Below are positions 33,342 through 43,308 of a stretch of DNA of 53,992 nt, piece by piece. Below the pieces are notes generated by a model. That model did not search any database. It was not told where the DNA came from and saw nothing but the letters and a program-made list of their open reading frames with translations. Positions within the stretch are counted from its first letter, which is position 1. Each line of letters starts with the position of its first letter. The translations under genes and the position numbers were made by a program. This stretch comes from Devosia elaeis (GTDB lineage Bacteria; Pseudomonadota; Alphaproteobacteria; Rhizobiales; Devosiaceae), in NCBI RefSeq assembly GCF_001650025.1, contig NZ_LVVY01000076.1, forward strand, positions 1-53,992, read 5' to 3'.

Positions 33342-34247
33342 TTATTCGGCCGCCGGCTCCGCCGCCGCATCGGCCTCCGCGGCTTCCTGCGCGTCGAACT
33401 TGGCCTTGAGCTCGGGATCCTCGATATTGATCTCGACCCCTTCCATCAGCGCATCGACCTTCTCGGTGAAGGAGCGCATCAGCAGCTGGTTCTGGATTTG
33501 CGGCGCCACCTGCTCGAAGCTGGGCGGGGCGGAATCGCGCTTTTCTTCCAGCTTGATGACGTGCCAGCCGAATTGCGACTGCACCGGGGTCGAGACATCG
33601 CCCGGATTGGCCAGCGCGAAGACCGCCTCCTCGAAGGGCTGCACCATCATGCCGCGCCCGAAAAAGCCGAGGTCACCGCCATTGGCCGCGCCCGGATCGA
33701 TCGAATTTTCCCGCGCCAGTTCCGCAAAATCGGCGCCGCCATCGATCTCGGCCTTGAGTTCATTGGCCTTTTCCTCGGTTTCCACCAGGATATGGCTGGC
33801 CCGCACTTCTTCCTGCGGCTCGAATTGCTGCACGAAGGCGTCATATTCGGCGCGGGCCGCTTCCTCGGTCACGGCGCCGGCAATGGCCTCGTTGAAATAG
33901 GCGCGGCGCAGCGCCCGTTCCTCGAGATATTTCTGCCGCTGGGCAAAGATCTCAGTCTGGTCCATGCCCGCTTCGCGCGCCGCCTGGGACATGACCTTCA
34001 TGTCGATGAGAATGCGCACCAGGAAGGCGCGGCGTTCCTCGGGGGGCATCTGCGAAAGATCCTGCGCCATGTCCTCGGCGGCGAAGGCCAGGTCCGCCTC
34101 GGTAATGTTCTGGCCTCCCACTACGGCCACCACCGCATCGGCATTGGCGATGGCGTCTTCTTGCGCCAGGACGGCGCCGGCCGGAAGAGTGGCCAGAAGG
34201 GCGACGAGGCTGGCGGCGCGCAAGAGGCGCAGGCTGAAATTCCGCAT
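33342..34247 (-). CDS. Periplasmic parvulin-type peptidylprolyl isomerase
   Basis: This is a PpiC/SurA-like foldase of 301 aa helping secreted proteins fold. A signal peptide ends near AGAVLAQED. An N-terminal helical chaperone part follows, then a parvulin domain (about 145-245) with VRASHILVETEEKANEL, GGDLGFFGRGMMVQPFEEAV and SQFGWHVIKLEEK. The tail is acidic and Ala-rich. I chose the ATG at 34247 (AGGAGA upstream). It is divergent from secA. Confidence 0.92.
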   Translation of the reverse strand: MRNFSLRLLRAASLVALLATLPAGAVLAQEDAIANADAVVAVVGGQNITEADLAFAAEDMAQDLSQMPPEERRAFLVRILIDMKVMSQAAREAGMDQTEIFAQRQKYLEERALRRAYFNEAIAGAVTEEAARAEYDAFVQQFEPQEEVRASHILVETEEKANELKAEIDGGADFAELARENSIDPGAANGGDLGFFGRGMMVQPFEEAVFALANPGDVSTPVQSQFGWHVIKLEEKRDSAPPSFEQVAPQIQNQLLMRSFTEKVDALMEGVEINIEDPELKAKFDAQEAAEADAAAEPAAE

Positions 34248-34645
34248 GAGGTCTGTTCTCCTGAGCCGGGGATGGGTCCGGCATTGGTCAATGTCTTGTC
34301 CCGCCCCCGCTCGCACGGCAAGAGGGCCAAATTGTGCCGGACAAGAGCACGATTACTTCGTCTTCACCTGTGCCTGCTATGTCCGGAAAACGTGAGACTG
34401 CCCGTTGTGTCGCCCATTTCCCATACGTTGACAAGACCGGACCCCACTCTTACATCTCACCCGCTTTTCAAGAGCGTGGAACGCTGCCGCATCCCTATGC
34501 GCAGCGGACATGCAAGACAGACATATCGGGAACCGGAAGGGCTTCCCCCAGTTCTGACGAGGCGAAATGGGATGGCTGACGCAGCCATGAAATGACGCGC
34601 CGCCTGATCCATCGCCCCGCCGCCGACATAAAAAGGACTTCGAAC
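34248..34645. other. Divergent foldase-secA gap
   Basis: No gene is supported in these 398 bases. The stretch should carry both divergent promoters. A good plus-strand candidate is at 34428-34456. Short open frames here lack ribosome sites. Confidence 0.6.
34428..34456 (+). promoter_or_regulatory. Candidate secA promoter
   Basis: TTGACA (34428-34433), 17 bases, then TACATC (34451-34456). The -35 is a perfect consensus. It gives a leader of about 180 nt before secA. Confidence 0.55.
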
Positions 34646-37360
34646 ATGGCACTTGCTGCGCTTGCCCGGAAGATTTTCGGGTCACCGTCCGACAGGCAGG
34701 TCAAGCAATATCAGGGCAAGGTCGCCGCGATCAACGCGCTCGAACCCGAACTGGCCAAGCTCAGCGACGATGCGCTCAAGGCGCGCACCGCCGAATTCAA
34801 GGCGCAGCTGGAAAAGGGTGCCAAGATCGATGACCTCGTCGTGCCTGCCTTCGCCACCGTGCGTGAAGCCGGCAAGCGCGTTCTGGGCATGCGGCACTTC
34901 GACGTCCAGCTGATCGGCGGCATGGTGATGAACGACAGGTCCATCGCCGAAATGCGCACCGGTGAAGGCAAGACGCTGGTGGCCACCCTGCCCATGTATC
35001 TCAATGCGCTGACCGGCAAGGGCGCGCATCTGGTGACGGTCAACGATTACCTGGTCCGGCGCGACGCCGCCTGGATGGGGCAGATCTACGGCTTCCTGGG
35101 CCTGTCCACCGGCATCATCGTGCCGGGCATCAACGACACCGAGCGCAAGGCCGCCTATGCCTGCGACATCACCTATGGCACCAATAACGAGCTCGGCTTC
35201 GATTATCTGCGCGACAACATGAAATATACCCGCGCCCAGATGGTGCAGCGGGGCCATGAATTCGCCATCGTCGACGAAGTGGACTCCATCCTCATCGACG
35301 AAGCGCGGACGCCGCTGATCATTTCCGGTCCCGCCGAGGATCGCTCCGACCTCTATATCAAGATCGACGCCCTGATGCCCATCATCGGCGAGGAGGATTA
35401 CGAGCTCGACGAGAAGCATCGGGCCGCAACCTTCACCGACCAGGGCGTGGAGAAGCTCGAAGCCGCTTTGGCCGAAGCGGGCCTGCTCAAGGGCGGCTCC
35501 ATGTATGACGTGGAAAACGTCATCCTGGTGCACCACGCCAATTCGGCCCTGCGCGCCCACAAGCTGTTCCGCCGCGACAAGGACTATATCGTCCGCCAGA
35601 ATTCCGACGGCGGCGAAGTGGTGATCATCGACGAATTTTCCGGCCGCATGATGCCGGGCCGCCGCTATTCGGAAGGCCTGCACCAGGCCCTGGAGGCCAA
35701 GGAACGCGTCAAGATCCAGGCGGAAAACCAGACCCTGGCCTCGATCACCTTCCAGAACTATTTCCGCCTCTACAAGAAGCTGGCCGGCATGACCGGCACC
35801 GCCGCGACCGAGGCCGAGGAATTCGCCGATATCTACGGCCTGGGCGTCACCACCGTGCCGACCAACCTGCCGGTGCAGCGCATCGACGAGGACGACGCCA
35901 TCTACCGCACGGCGGCGGAAAAATTCGACGCCATTGCCGACCTGATCAAGGAATGCCAGGACCGGGGCCAGCCGGTTCTGGTGGGCACCACCTCGATCGA
36001 AAAATCCGAAATGCTCGCCGACATTCTGCGCACCAAGAATGTGGGCCAGATGAACGTGCTCAATGCCCGCCATCACGAGCAAGAAGCCTTCATCGTCGCC
36101 GATGCCGGCCTGCCCGGCGCCATCACCATCGCCACCAACATGGCCGGTCGCGGCACCGACATCCAGCTGGGCGGCAATCTCGAAATGCGCATCCAGAAGG
36201 AGGCCGACGGCCTCGAAGGGGAAGCGCGCGAACAAAAGATCGCCGAGATCAAGGCCAGGATCGCCGAGGACAAGCAGAAGGCCCTCGCGGCCGGTGGCCT
36301 CATGGTCATCGGCACCGAGCGCCATGAATCGCGCCGCATCGACAACCAGTTGCGTGGTCGTTCCGGCCGCCAGGGCGACCCGGGCCATTCGAAATTCTTC
36401 CTCTCGCTTCAGGACGACCTGATGCGCATCTTCCCCATCGAGAGCATGGATTCCATGCTCGGCAAGCTGGGGCTGGAACAGGGCGAGAGCATCACCCATC
36501 CCTGGGTGACCAAGGCGATCGAACGCGCCCAGGGCAAGGTCGAGGCGCGCAATTTCGACATCCGCAAGAACATCCTCAAATACGACGACGTGATGAACGA
36601 TCAGCGCAAGGTGATCTTCGAGCAGCGTCTGGAATTCATGGATGCCGACGATGTCAGCGAGACCATCACCGAGATGCGCCATGGCGTGGTCGAGAACGTG
36701 GTGTCCCGCGCGGTTCCGCCCCGCTCCTATCCGGAACAGTGGAACACCGAGCAGCTTCAGGCCGCGGCCAAGACCTATCTCAATATCGATATCCCAGCCG
36801 CCGAATGGGCGGCCGAGGAAGGCATCGACGCCGAGATCGTCGAGGATCGCATCCGCGAAGCCTCCGACGCGCTGATGGCGGCCAAGGAGGAGAAATACTC
36901 GCCCTCGATCATGCGCCAGGTGGAAAAGTCCATCCTGCTGCAATCGGTGGACGGGCTCTGGCGCGAGCATCTGGTCATGCTCGACCATCTCTCCAAGGTG
37001 GTGGGCTGGCGCGGCATCGCCCAGCGCGACCCGCTCAACGAATACAAGCAGGAAGCCTATGAGCTGTTCCAGGCCATGCTGGGCAATCTGCGCGAGCTGG
37101 TCACCACCCAGCTCAGCCATATCGAAATCCAGATCCGCCAGGAGCCGCCCCCGCAGCCCCAGGCGCCGGACATGAGCCGGCTGACCTCGACCCATATCGA
37201 TCCGACCACCGGTGAGAACGATGCGGAAGGCGACGATGTCGCCAGCCGCGACGGCCCGCCCCCCGTCGATCCCAAGCTGCTCCAGGGCGTCTCCCGCAAT
37301 GCCCCCTGCCCCTGCGGTTCGGGCAAGAAATTCAAGCATTGCCACGGCGCCTTTGCCTGA
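34646..37360 (+). CDS. secA: Preprotein translocase ATPase SecA
   Basis: This motor drives Sec-dependent export through SecYEG. The 904 aa include Walker A in [14 protein letters not shown], Walker B in [20 protein letters not shown], the preprotein cross-linking domain, and [15 protein letters not shown] with [13 protein letters not shown] in the second motor domain. The extreme C-terminus carries the zinc-binding SEC-C motif [14 protein letters not shown], which contacts SecB. AAGGA lies 8 bases before the ATG at 34646. A strong terminator follows. Confidence 0.98.
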   Translation: MALAALARKIFGSPSDRQVKQYQGKVAAINALEPELAKLSDDALKARTAEFKAQLEKGAKIDDLVVPAFATVREAGKRVLGMRHFDVQLIGGMVMNDRSIAEMRTGEGKTLVATLPMYLNALTGKGAHLVTVNDYLVRRDAAWMGQIYGFLGLSTGIIVPGINDTERKAAYACDITYGTNNELGFDYLRDNMKYTRAQMVQRGHEFAIVDEVDSILIDEARTPLIISGPAEDRSDLYIKIDALMPIIGEEDYELDEKHRAATFTDQGVEKLEAALAEAGLLKGGSMYDVENVILVHHANSALRAHKLFRRDKDYIVRQNSDGGEVVIIDEFSGRMMPGRRYSEGLHQALEAKERVKIQAENQTLASITFQNYFRLYKKLAGMTGTAATEAEEFADIYGLGVTTVPTNLPVQRIDEDDAIYRTAAEKFDAIADLIKECQDRGQPVLVGTTSIEKSEMLADILRTKNVGQMNVLNARHHEQEAFIVADAGLPGAITIATNMAGRGTDIQLGGNLEMRIQKEADGLEGEAREQKIAEIKARIAEDKQKALAAGGLMVIGTERHESRRIDNQLRGRSGRQGDPGHSKFFLSLQDDLMRIFPIESMDSMLGKLGLEQGESITHPWVTKAIERAQGKVEARNFDIRKNILKYDDVMNDQRKVIFEQRLEFMDADDVSETITEMRHGVVENVVSRAVPPRSYPEQWNTEQLQAAAKTYLNIDIPAAEWAAEEGIDAEIVEDRIREASDALMAAKEEKYSPSIMRQVEKSILLQSVDGLWREHLVMLDHLSKVVGWRGIAQRDPLNEYKQEAYELFQAMLGNLRELVTTQLSHIEIQIRQEPPPQPQAPDMSRLTSTHIDPTTGENDAEGDDVASRDGPPPVDPKLLQGVSRNAPCPCGSGKKFKHCHGAFA

Positions 37361-37380
37361 GGGCAAGGCTGCATGAAATG

Positions 37381-37410
37381 AAAGGGCGGCCTTCCGGGCC
37401 GCCCTTTTTT
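37381..37410 (+). terminator. Intrinsic terminator of secA
   Basis: GGGCGGCC-TTCCG-GGCCGCCC stem with A3 before and TTTTTT after, 20 bases past the secA stop. Confidence 0.93.
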
Positions 37411-37474
37411 ATGGCTTGAGACATTTCCGAGCGAGTCCCACCTAACTCCGACGAAGGAGGAGGCTGGGAGCCTG

Positions 37475-38098
37475 CTATGGAACCACTTCCTTATACCCTG
37501 TTATACCCCGCAGGACCGTATCCACCACGGCCTCGATCCGGCTCGCCGCCTCGTCGAGCTGGCCCAGCAGCAAGTGGTGCCAGGCATAGGCGACGACCAG
37601 ATCGATGATCAGGGTCGCATCGGTGGTCTCCGGCACTTCGCCCCGCAATTTGGCACGCTCGATGATCTGCGCCGCCCATTGCTTGCGCTCGGCCTGGTAA
37701 TCCTGCAGGGCCGCGGCGGCATCGTCGTCATTCTGCGCTTCGGCAATCACCGCGCGATAGACCAGGCCCGGCAGGCCATCGCTCCAGAAGCCCAGCAATT
37801 GCCGGTCGAGGAACCCGATCAGGTCGCCCCGCAGCGTACCGGTATCGGGAAAAGGGCGGACATGCTTGAAGCGGCTATAGACATCGAGCATCAGCGCCGT
37901 GCGATTGGGCCACCAGCGATAGATGGTCGGCTTGCCGGCCCGGGCATGGCGCGCCACCGCCTCGATGGAAAAACCGGCCAGCCCGGATTGACGCAGCACA
38001 TATTCGGCGGCGTCCAGGATGGCTTCCTGGCTGGCGGGATTGCGCCGCGCGCCGATCGATTTCCGGGTTTCGCTATTCTCGTCGTTCTCGGTGCTCAT
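37475..38098 (-). CDS. TetR family transcriptional regulator
   Basis: The 207 aa have an N-terminal helix-turn-helix: ILDAAEYVLRQSGLAGFSIE, then ARHARAGKPTIYRWWPNRTAL. The C-terminal part is the ligand-binding/dimer domain. Two dyads with the half-site CGAAACG lie in the gap to the divergent small gene, so it probably represses that gene and itself. The ligand is unknown. Confidence 0.92.
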   Translation of the reverse strand: MSTENDENSETRKSIGARRNPASQEAILDAAEYVLRQSGLAGFSIEAVARHARAGKPTIYRWWPNRTALMLDVYSRFKHVRPFPDTGTLRGDLIGFLDRQLLGFWSDGLPGLVYRAVIAEAQNDDDAAAALQDYQAERKQWAAQIIERAKLRGEVPETTDATLIIDLVVAYAWHHLLLGQLDEAASRIEAVVDTVLRGITGYKEVVP

Positions 38099-38140
38099 AC
38101 CAGTCTATATGGCGCAAAAATTCCTCAGCGAAAAGGATTG

Positions 38141-38161
38141 AACGAAACGGCTCGTTTCGTT
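38141..38161. promoter_or_regulatory. TetR operator 1
   Basis: AACGAAACG-GCT-CGTTTCGTT is a perfect dyad with 9-base arms, between divergent genes. It ends 7 bases before a second similar site. Confidence 0.75.
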
Positions 38162-38167
38162 ATACAA

Positions 38168-38184
38168 CGGAACGTACCGTTTCG
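38168..38184. promoter_or_regulatory. TetR operator 2
   Basis: CGGAACG-TAC-CGTTTCG, the same half-site with one mismatch. Its centre lies 25 bases from that of operator 1, and it ends 12 bases before the start of the small membrane protein gene. Confidence 0.7.
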
Positions 38185-38196
38185 ATGGAGTTTCCC

Positions 38197-38430
38197 ATGT
38201 CCCTCCCCGCCCGCCTGCGTATGATGCTGCTGATGACCCTGGCCGTCTATCCGGTGGTCACGCTCTATCTCTACGCCCTGACGCCCCTGACCGCCGGTTG
38301 GGACATCTGGCAGCGCAGCCTGATCCTGGTGCCGATGATGACCGGTACGATCGTGCTGGCCGTCGTGCCCCTCATCACCCGGCATTTCGGCGCCTTCATC
38401 GCCGGCCCCAAGCCCTCCCCGGCCGCCTGA
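38197..38430 (+). CDS. Small two-helix membrane protein
   Basis: The 77 aa have two hydrophobic helices (about 8-30 and 43-65), with a weak likeness to DUF2798-type small membrane proteins. I chose the ATG at 38197, because GGAG lies 6 bases ahead; the ATG at 38185 in the same frame has no ribosome site and abuts an operator. It is divergent from the TetR gene and very likely controlled by it. Confidence 0.75.
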   Translation: MSLPARLRMMLLMTLAVYPVVTLYLYALTPLTAGWDIWQRSLILVPMMTGTIVLAVVPLITRHFGAFIAGPKPSPAA

Positions 38431-38481
38431 TGGGTAAATAAACCTGCGAGGGGAACCAAACGCGATCCCGCGCCTTTTGCG

Positions 38482-38525
38482 TTGTGGCCGGCATATTTCC
38501 TCACGGGGAAATATGCCGGCCACAA
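38482..38525. promoter_or_regulatory. Large perfect hairpin before the BCCT gene
   Basis: Arms of 19 bases, TTGTGGCCGGCATATTTCC and its exact inverse, flank the 6-base loop TCACGG. The structure ends 19 bases before the transporter ATG. There is no T-tract, so it is not a classical terminator. It may be a protein-binding dyad or an mRNA structure. Confidence 0.8.
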
Positions 38526-38544
38526 GCGTCAGGGGGACAGCGTC

Positions 38545-40539
38545 ATGGTCAAGCGTTTCGTCATCAATGCTCCGGTCTTTTTCGGAGCGCTTTTCGTCAT
38601 CGGCCTGTTCCTGGCAGTCGGCATCGGCTTTCCCAGCCAGGCCGAGGAAATCTTCGGCAGTCTGCAGGCCGGCATTCTCACCAATTTCGGCTGGCTCTAC
38701 CTGCTCACCGTGGGCATCGTGCTCGCCGCCATGCTCCTGCTCTGCCTCAGCCGCTATGGCACGCTCAAACTCGGGCCGGACGATGCCAGTCCCGATTTCA
38801 GCTTCCTCTCCTGGATCGCCATGCTCTTCGCCGCCGGCATGGGCATCGGCCTCATGTTCTACGGCGTCGGCGAACCCATGACCCATTACATGGTCCCGCC
38901 CACCGCCGAACCGCGTTCGATCGCGGCGGTGCGCGAGGCCATGTCGGTCACCTTCTTCCATTGGGGCATCCATGCCTGGGCGATCTATGCCGTCGTCGGC
39001 CTGTCGCTGGCCTATTTCGGCTATCGCTACAACCTTCCCCTGACCATTCGCTCCGGGCTCTATCCCCTGCTCAAGGAGCGCATCAACGGTCCCATCGGCC
39101 ATGCCGTCGATATCTTCGCCATTGTCGGCACCGTCTTCGGCATCGCCACCTCCATGGGCGTCGGCGTCATGCAGATCAATGCCGGGCTCAACTTCCTCAC
39201 CGGCATCCCGATCTCCAGCCAGGTGCAGCTGCTGATCATCGCCGTGGTGATGGGCCTGGCGACGATTTCGGTCGTCACCGGCCTCGACAAGGGCGTGCGC
39301 ATTCTCTCCGAGTTCAACCTGCTCGTCGCGATCCTGCTGATGCTCTTCGTGCTGGCGGTTGGGCCGACGGGCGAATTGTTCCGCGATTTCGTGCAGAATC
39401 TCGGCCTTTACCTCGACACCATGGTACTGCGCACCTTCAACATCTATGCCTATCAGCCCACGCCCTGGATCGATGCCTGGACACTGTTCTACTGGGCCTG
39501 GTGGATTTCCTGGTCGCCCTTCGTCGGCATGTTCATCGCCCGCATTTCCCGCGGCCGCACCGTGCGCGAATTCATCACTGCGGTTCTCTTCATCCCCGCT
39601 GGCTTCACCTTCATCTGGATGACCGTCTTCGGCAATACGGCCATCTTCATCGACAGCACCCAGGCGGCCGGGGCGCTCGGTACCGCCATCGCCAGCGATC
39701 TCTCGGTCGGTCTGTTCGAATTCTTCAGCTACCTGCCCTTCCCCGCTGTCACCTCCACCCTGGCGGTGATCCTGGTCGGCGTCTTCTTCGTCACCTCCGC
39801 CGATTCCGGCTCCCTGGTCGTGGACGCCATCGCCGCCGGGGGCGAAACCGAGACGACGACGCTGCAACGCGTCTTCTGGTGCGCCTTCGAAGGGGTGGTG
39901 GCGGCCGTGCTGCTCCTGGCGGGCGGGCTGGGCGCCCTGCAATCGGTCACCATTGCCAGCGCCCTGCCCTTTGCCCTGGTCATCCTCGCGCTGCTCTGGT
40001 CGCTCCTGGCGGGAATGCGGGCCGACCTGGCGCAGGAATTGCGCCGCGGATTGGACGGCAGCGCCGTGCCCGCCCAGCCCGCCGCCGGCATCACCTGGCA
40101 GCGGCGCCTGGCGCTGATGCTCAAGGCGCCCAGCGAGCGCGAGATCAAGGCCTTCATCGTCGGCCAGGTGCGGCCGGCCCTGGAACAGGTGGCCAGGGAA
40201 CTGACCAATCGCGGCCGTGCCGCCCATGTGGAGGAGGATGAGAACGGCGCGGTGGCGCTGCGGGCCCCCGCCGAGGGCATGCGCGACTTCGTCTACGGCG
40301 TCTCGCTCGCCAGCCATCCGGTCGCCATCCTCTCCCCGCTGGCGACCGGCAAGCCGGACCAGCGCTATGAGGCCCGCACCTATTTTTCCAGCGGCAATCG
40401 CGGCTACGACGTCATGGGGCTGGGCCACGACCAGCTGATCGCCGATGTGCTGGTGCAGTTCGAGCGCTATCTGCACCTGATCAAATCGCCCGATGTCCAG
40501 CTTCTGCATGCCGCGCCCGAGCATCAGGCCGAGACCTGA
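38545..40539 (+). CDS. BCCT family (betaine/choline/carnitine) transporter
   Basis: This 664-aa protein with about 12 transmembrane helices imports a quaternary ammonium compound, with Na+ or H+. The BCCT signature is clear: [20 protein letters not shown] followed by [24 protein letters not shown] and [12 protein letters not shown] lie earlier. A cytoplasmic C-terminal domain of about 160 residues resembles BetT-type osmosensing tails. Choline or betaine is likely, but the substrate is not proven. I chose the ATG at 38545 (GGGGGA upstream); the frame runs into the hairpin above. It probably answers to osmotic signals and not to the TetR gene. Confidence 0.9.
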   Translation: MVKRFVINAPVFFGALFVIGLFLAVGIGFPSQAEEIFGSLQAGILTNFGWLYLLTVGIVLAAMLLLCLSRYGTLKLGPDDASPDFSFLSWIAMLFAAGMGIGLMFYGVGEPMTHYMVPPTAEPRSIAAVREAMSVTFFHWGIHAWAIYAVVGLSLAYFGYRYNLPLTIRSGLYPLLKERINGPIGHAVDIFAIVGTVFGIATSMGVGVMQINAGLNFLTGIPISSQVQLLIIAVVMGLATISVVTGLDKGVRILSEFNLLVAILLMLFVLAVGPTGELFRDFVQNLGLYLDTMVLRTFNIYAYQPTPWIDAWTLFYWAWWISWSPFVGMFIARISRGRTVREFITAVLFIPAGFTFIWMTVFGNTAIFIDSTQAAGALGTAIASDLSVGLFEFFSYLPFPAVTSTLAVILVGVFFVTSADSGSLVVDAIAAGGETETTTLQRVFWCAFEGVVAAVLLLAGGLGALQSVTIASALPFALVILALLWSLLAGMRADLAQELRRGLDGSAVPAQPAAGITWQRRLALMLKAPSEREIKAFIVGQVRPALEQVARELTNRGRAAHVEEDENGAVALRAPAEGMRDFVYGVSLASHPVAILSPLATGKPDQRYEARTYFSSGNRGYDVMGLGHDQLIADVLVQFERYLHLIKSPDVQLLHAAPEHQAET

Positions 40540-40582
40540 GCGGGCCCCATCCCGGCCGGCTGCGCTATCTTGCGCCCGGCAC

Positions 40583-40625
40583 ACCTTTGAGGCACACCAA
40601 GGCAAAAGATTTGCCCCTCAAAGGT
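40583..40625 (+). promoter_or_regulatory. Hairpin covering the argJ ribosome site
   Basis: ACCTTTGAGG (40583-40592) pairs with CCTCAAAGGT (40616-40625), and GGCAAA (40601-40606) pairs with TTTGCC (40610-40615), giving 16 pairs with an 8-base bulge on one side. The right arm contains AAAGG, the likely Shine-Dalgarno of argJ, 9 bases before its ATG. Confidence 0.7.
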
Positions 40626-40633
40626 TCCTGGTC

Positions 40634-41869
40634 ATGGCCGCGCATCCGGTTTCTCCCCTCGCTCCCAAATCCTATCCGGACCTGCCGCCGGTCGCCGGGG
40701 TGCGCTTCGCCACCGCCGAAGCCGGCATCAAGTACAAGAACCGCACCGACGTGCTGCTGATGGCCTTCGACGAGGGCACCGTGGCCGCCGGCGTGCTGAC
40801 CCGCTCGCAATGCTCTTCGGCCGCGGTCGACTGGTGCCGCACCAACCTGCCCGGCGGCCTGGCGCGCGGCCTGGTGGTCAATTCGGGCAATGCCAATGCC
40901 TTTACCGGCATCAAGGGCAAGGAAAGCGTGCGCAAGACGGCCGAGATCGCCGCCGCTGCCCTGGGCTGCTCCACCGCCGAGATTTTCCTCGCCTCCACCG
41001 GCGTCATCGGCGAGCCGCTCGATGCCGGCAAGTTCGCCGGGGTCCTGGACGATTGCGCCACCCGCCTGGTCGATACGCCCTGGATCGAGTCGGCCCGGGC
41101 GATCATGACCACCGACACCTTCCCCAAGCTGTCGGGCGCCGTGCTCGAGATCGACGGCATCGAGATCAGGATCAACGGCATCGCCAAGGGCTCCGGCATG
41201 ATCGCCCCGGACATGGCGACCATGCTCTCCTTCGTCGTCACCGACATGCCCATCGCCGCCGACGTGCTGCAGGCCCTGCTGGCCCGGCACACCCGCACCA
41301 GCTTCAATGCCATCACCGTGGACAGCGACACCTCCACCTCGGACACGCTCCTTGCCTTCGCCACCGGCAAGGCGGCGATCGACCCCATCCTGAGCCTCGA
41401 CGATCCCCGCGCCGAAATCTTCGGCGAAGCCCTTTCGGACGTGCTGTTCGAGCTCGCCATCCATGTGGTGCGCGACGGCGAAGGCGCCACCAAGCAGGTC
41501 TCGGTACATGTCGAAGGCGCGGTCTCCGACGACAGCGCCTTCCGCATCGCCAAGTCCATCGCCGATTCCCCCCTGGTCAAGACCGCCATTGCCGGCGAGG
41601 ACGCCAATTGGGGCCGCGTGGTCATGGCCGTGGGCAAGGCTGGCGAGCCAGCCGACCGCGACCGGCTTTCCATCCGCTTCGGTGACCTGCTGGTGGCCAG
41701 GGAAGGCGAGCGCGCGCCCGGCTATGACGAAGCGGCCACCAGCGCCTATATGAAGGGCGAGGAACTGGAACTGACCGTCAGCCTCGGCCTCGGCGAAGGG
41801 CGCGCCACGGTCTATACCTGCGACCTCACCCATGGCTACATCACCATCAATGGCGATTACCGGAGCTGA
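40634..41869 (+). CDS. argJ: Glutamate N-acetyltransferase ArgJ
   Basis: It transfers acetyl from N-acetylornithine to glutamate (and may also use acetyl-CoA), in the cyclic arginine pathway. The 411 aa include [24 protein letters not shown] and the self-cleavage site in [10 protein letters not shown], with Thr196 as the nucleophile and new N-terminus of the beta chain. The C-terminus [17 protein letters not shown] is typical. I chose the ATG at 40634 on family fit. It is followed after 1 bp by a GNAT gene, and its ribosome site lies in a hairpin. Confidence 0.96.
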   Translation: MAAHPVSPLAPKSYPDLPPVAGVRFATAEAGIKYKNRTDVLLMAFDEGTVAAGVLTRSQCSSAAVDWCRTNLPGGLARGLVVNSGNANAFTGIKGKESVRKTAEIAAAALGCSTAEIFLASTGVIGEPLDAGKFAGVLDDCATRLVDTPWIESARAIMTTDTFPKLSGAVLEIDGIEIRINGIAKGSGMIAPDMATMLSFVVTDMPIAADVLQALLARHTRTSFNAITVDSDTSTSDTLLAFATGKAAIDPILSLDDPRAEIFGEALSDVLFELAIHVVRDGEGATKQVSVHVEGAVSDDSAFRIAKSIADSPLVKTAIAGEDANWGRVVMAVGKAGEPADRDRLSIRFGDLLVAREGERAPGYDEAATSAYMKGEELELTVSLGLGEGRATVYTCDLTHGYITINGDYRS

Positions 41870-41870
41870 C

Positions 41871-42617
41871 ATGACGCTTCCGGACATCGCCGCCTTCGAG
41901 CGCGCCGGGCTCAAGGCCTGGCCGGGCATCGCGGTGGAATGGGACGGCGCCTGGGTGCGCCGTGCAGCCAATGGCTACACCAAGCGGGCCAATTCGCTGC
42001 AATGCTTCGACCCGGCGGACAATGATGACGCCCCGGCCCGGCTCGAAGCGGGCAGGGCCTGGTTCGCCGCCCGCAACCTGCCGCCCGTCATCCGCACCAC
42101 CCCGCTGCAAAGCCCGGCCCTGACCGCGGCGCTGGATGCGGCCGATTGGCGTGCGATCGACCGGAGCCATCTCTACGCCATGCCGCTGGGCGAAACCGAG
42201 CCCGATCCCCAGGGCCGGGCCCTGGCGCCGCTCGATCCGGATTTTCTGGCCGCCCAGCAGGCCTTGCAGGAATACGGCGCCGGCACCATGGACCATTTGC
42301 GGGCCCTGCTCGCCGTCCTGACGGTGCCCGCCGCCGGCATCGTAATCTATCGCGACGGCGCGCCGGTCGCCTCCGGTCTGATGGCCATTGCCGATGGCAT
42401 CGTCATCACCGGCAATGTGATCACCGACCCCACTCGTCGCCGCCAGGGCCTCGCTGCCGCCATGATGCGGACCGGCCTCGCCTGGGCACGGGCCAATGGC
42501 GCCATTATCGCCGCGCTCAATGTCCAGGCCGACAATGAGGCGGCCAAGGCGCTCTATGGCGGCCTCGGCTATCGCCACCAATACGATTATCTCTATCGCA
42601 TTCCCAAGGAAGCATGA
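41871..42617 (+). CDS. GNAT family N-acetyltransferase
   Basis: The 248 aa have an N-terminal domain like those of double GNAT proteins (VEWDGAWVRRAANGYTKRAN) and a C-terminal GNAT domain with VITDPTRRRQGLAAAMM (acetyl-CoA loop) and LNVQADNEAAKALYGGLGY. The substrate is unknown. It starts 1 bp after argJ and overlaps mutT by 4 bases, so the three form one unit. Confidence 0.9.
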   Translation: MTLPDIAAFERAGLKAWPGIAVEWDGAWVRRAANGYTKRANSLQCFDPADNDDAPARLEAGRAWFAARNLPPVIRTTPLQSPALTAALDAADWRAIDRSHLYAMPLGETEPDPQGRALAPLDPDFLAAQQALQEYGAGTMDHLRALLAVLTVPAAGIVIYRDGAPVASGLMAIADGIVITGNVITDPTRRRQGLAAAMMRTGLAWARANGAIIAALNVQADNEAAKALYGGLGYRHQYDYLYRIPKEA

Positions 42618-43024
42618 TGACCCAAAAGCCGCTCCTGCTCGTCGTCGCCTGCGCCCTGGTGGACGCCGACCGCCGGGTGCTGATCGCCCAGCGGCCCGAA
42701 GGCAAGGCCATGGCGGGCCTCTGGGAATTTCCCGGCGGCAAGGTCGAAAAGGACGAAACGCCCGAAGCGGCCCTGATCCGCGAATTGCGCGAGGAGCTGG
42801 GCGTCGAGACCAAGCAAGCCTGCCTGGCGCCGCTTTCCTTTGCCAGCCATTCTTACGAAAACATTCACCTGTTGATGCCACTTTACGTCTGCCGCAAATG
42901 GCAGGGGACGCCGCAATCGCTGGAGCATGCCGCCCTCAAATGGGTCAGGCCACAGGCCCTGCGCGATTATCCCATGCCCCCGGCCGACGAACCCCTGATC
43001 GCAGCGCTCTGCGATCTTCTGTGA
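42614..43024 (+). CDS. mutT: MutT, 8-oxo-dGTP diphosphatase
   Basis: It removes oxidised nucleotides from the pool. The 136 aa hold the Nudix box GGKVEKDETPEAALIRELRE followed by ELG, matching GX5EX7REUXEEXGU. MAGLWEFPGG just before it is typical of MutT. The start is one of two adjacent ATGs (42614, 42617), overlapping the GNAT stop. Confidence 0.93.
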   Translation: MMTQKPLLLVVACALVDADRRVLIAQRPEGKAMAGLWEFPGGKVEKDETPEAALIRELREELGVETKQACLAPLSFASHSYENIHLLMPLYVCRKWQGTPQSLEHAALKWVRPQALRDYPMPPADEPLIAALCDLL

Positions 43025-43056
43025 GGCCAGAAGGCCATCCAGCATGGAGCACAGAA

Positions 43057-43308
43057 ATGTCCGAGGATCATGCGAAGAAGCGGGAGCCGGTTTTCCGCGG
43101 GACGCGATGGATCGGACGGGCCATGCGCCGCTTCCTGGCCGATCCGGATGGCGCCACCGCCATTGAATATGCGCTCTTGGGCGCGATGATCGCCGTCGCC
43201 TGCATCGCCAGCTTCACCATTTTCGGCGATGCGCTCGGCAATCTCTTCGGCACCGGCCCGGGCGGAGCCGGCAACGTCATCGCCCGCCAGACCGAAAAGC
43301 TCGGCTGA
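43057..43308 (+). CDS. Flp/Fap-type pilin
   Basis: It is a prepilin subunit with the class-specific site LADPDG|ATAIEYALL, cleaved by TadV/CpaA after Gly, and a single hydrophobic helix up to ASFTIFGDALGNLF. From the ATG at 43057 (GGAG 8 bases ahead) the leader is 32 residues, long for Flp; an in-frame ATG at 43123 gives a 10-residue leader. No tad/cpa genes lie in the window. Its stop abuts the stop of the convergent M48 gene, forming TGATCA. Confidence 0.85.
   Translation: MSEDHAKKREPVFRGTRWIGRAMRRFLADPDGATAIEYALLGAMIAVACIASFTIFGDALGNLFGTGPGGAGNVIARQTEKLG

Noticed and set aside
34682..37366. 894-codon minus-strand frame lying opposite secA
   Set aside because: It mirrors secA almost end to end, is rich in His/Gly/Asp as expected for GC-driven antisense translation, and has no recognisable domain.
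38125..40605. 826-codon minus-strand frame opposite the BCCT gene, and a 671-codon one opposite ilvD (6331-8346)
   Set aside because: Both are antisense shadows of clear genes, with biased His/Gly/Arg composition and no start signals.
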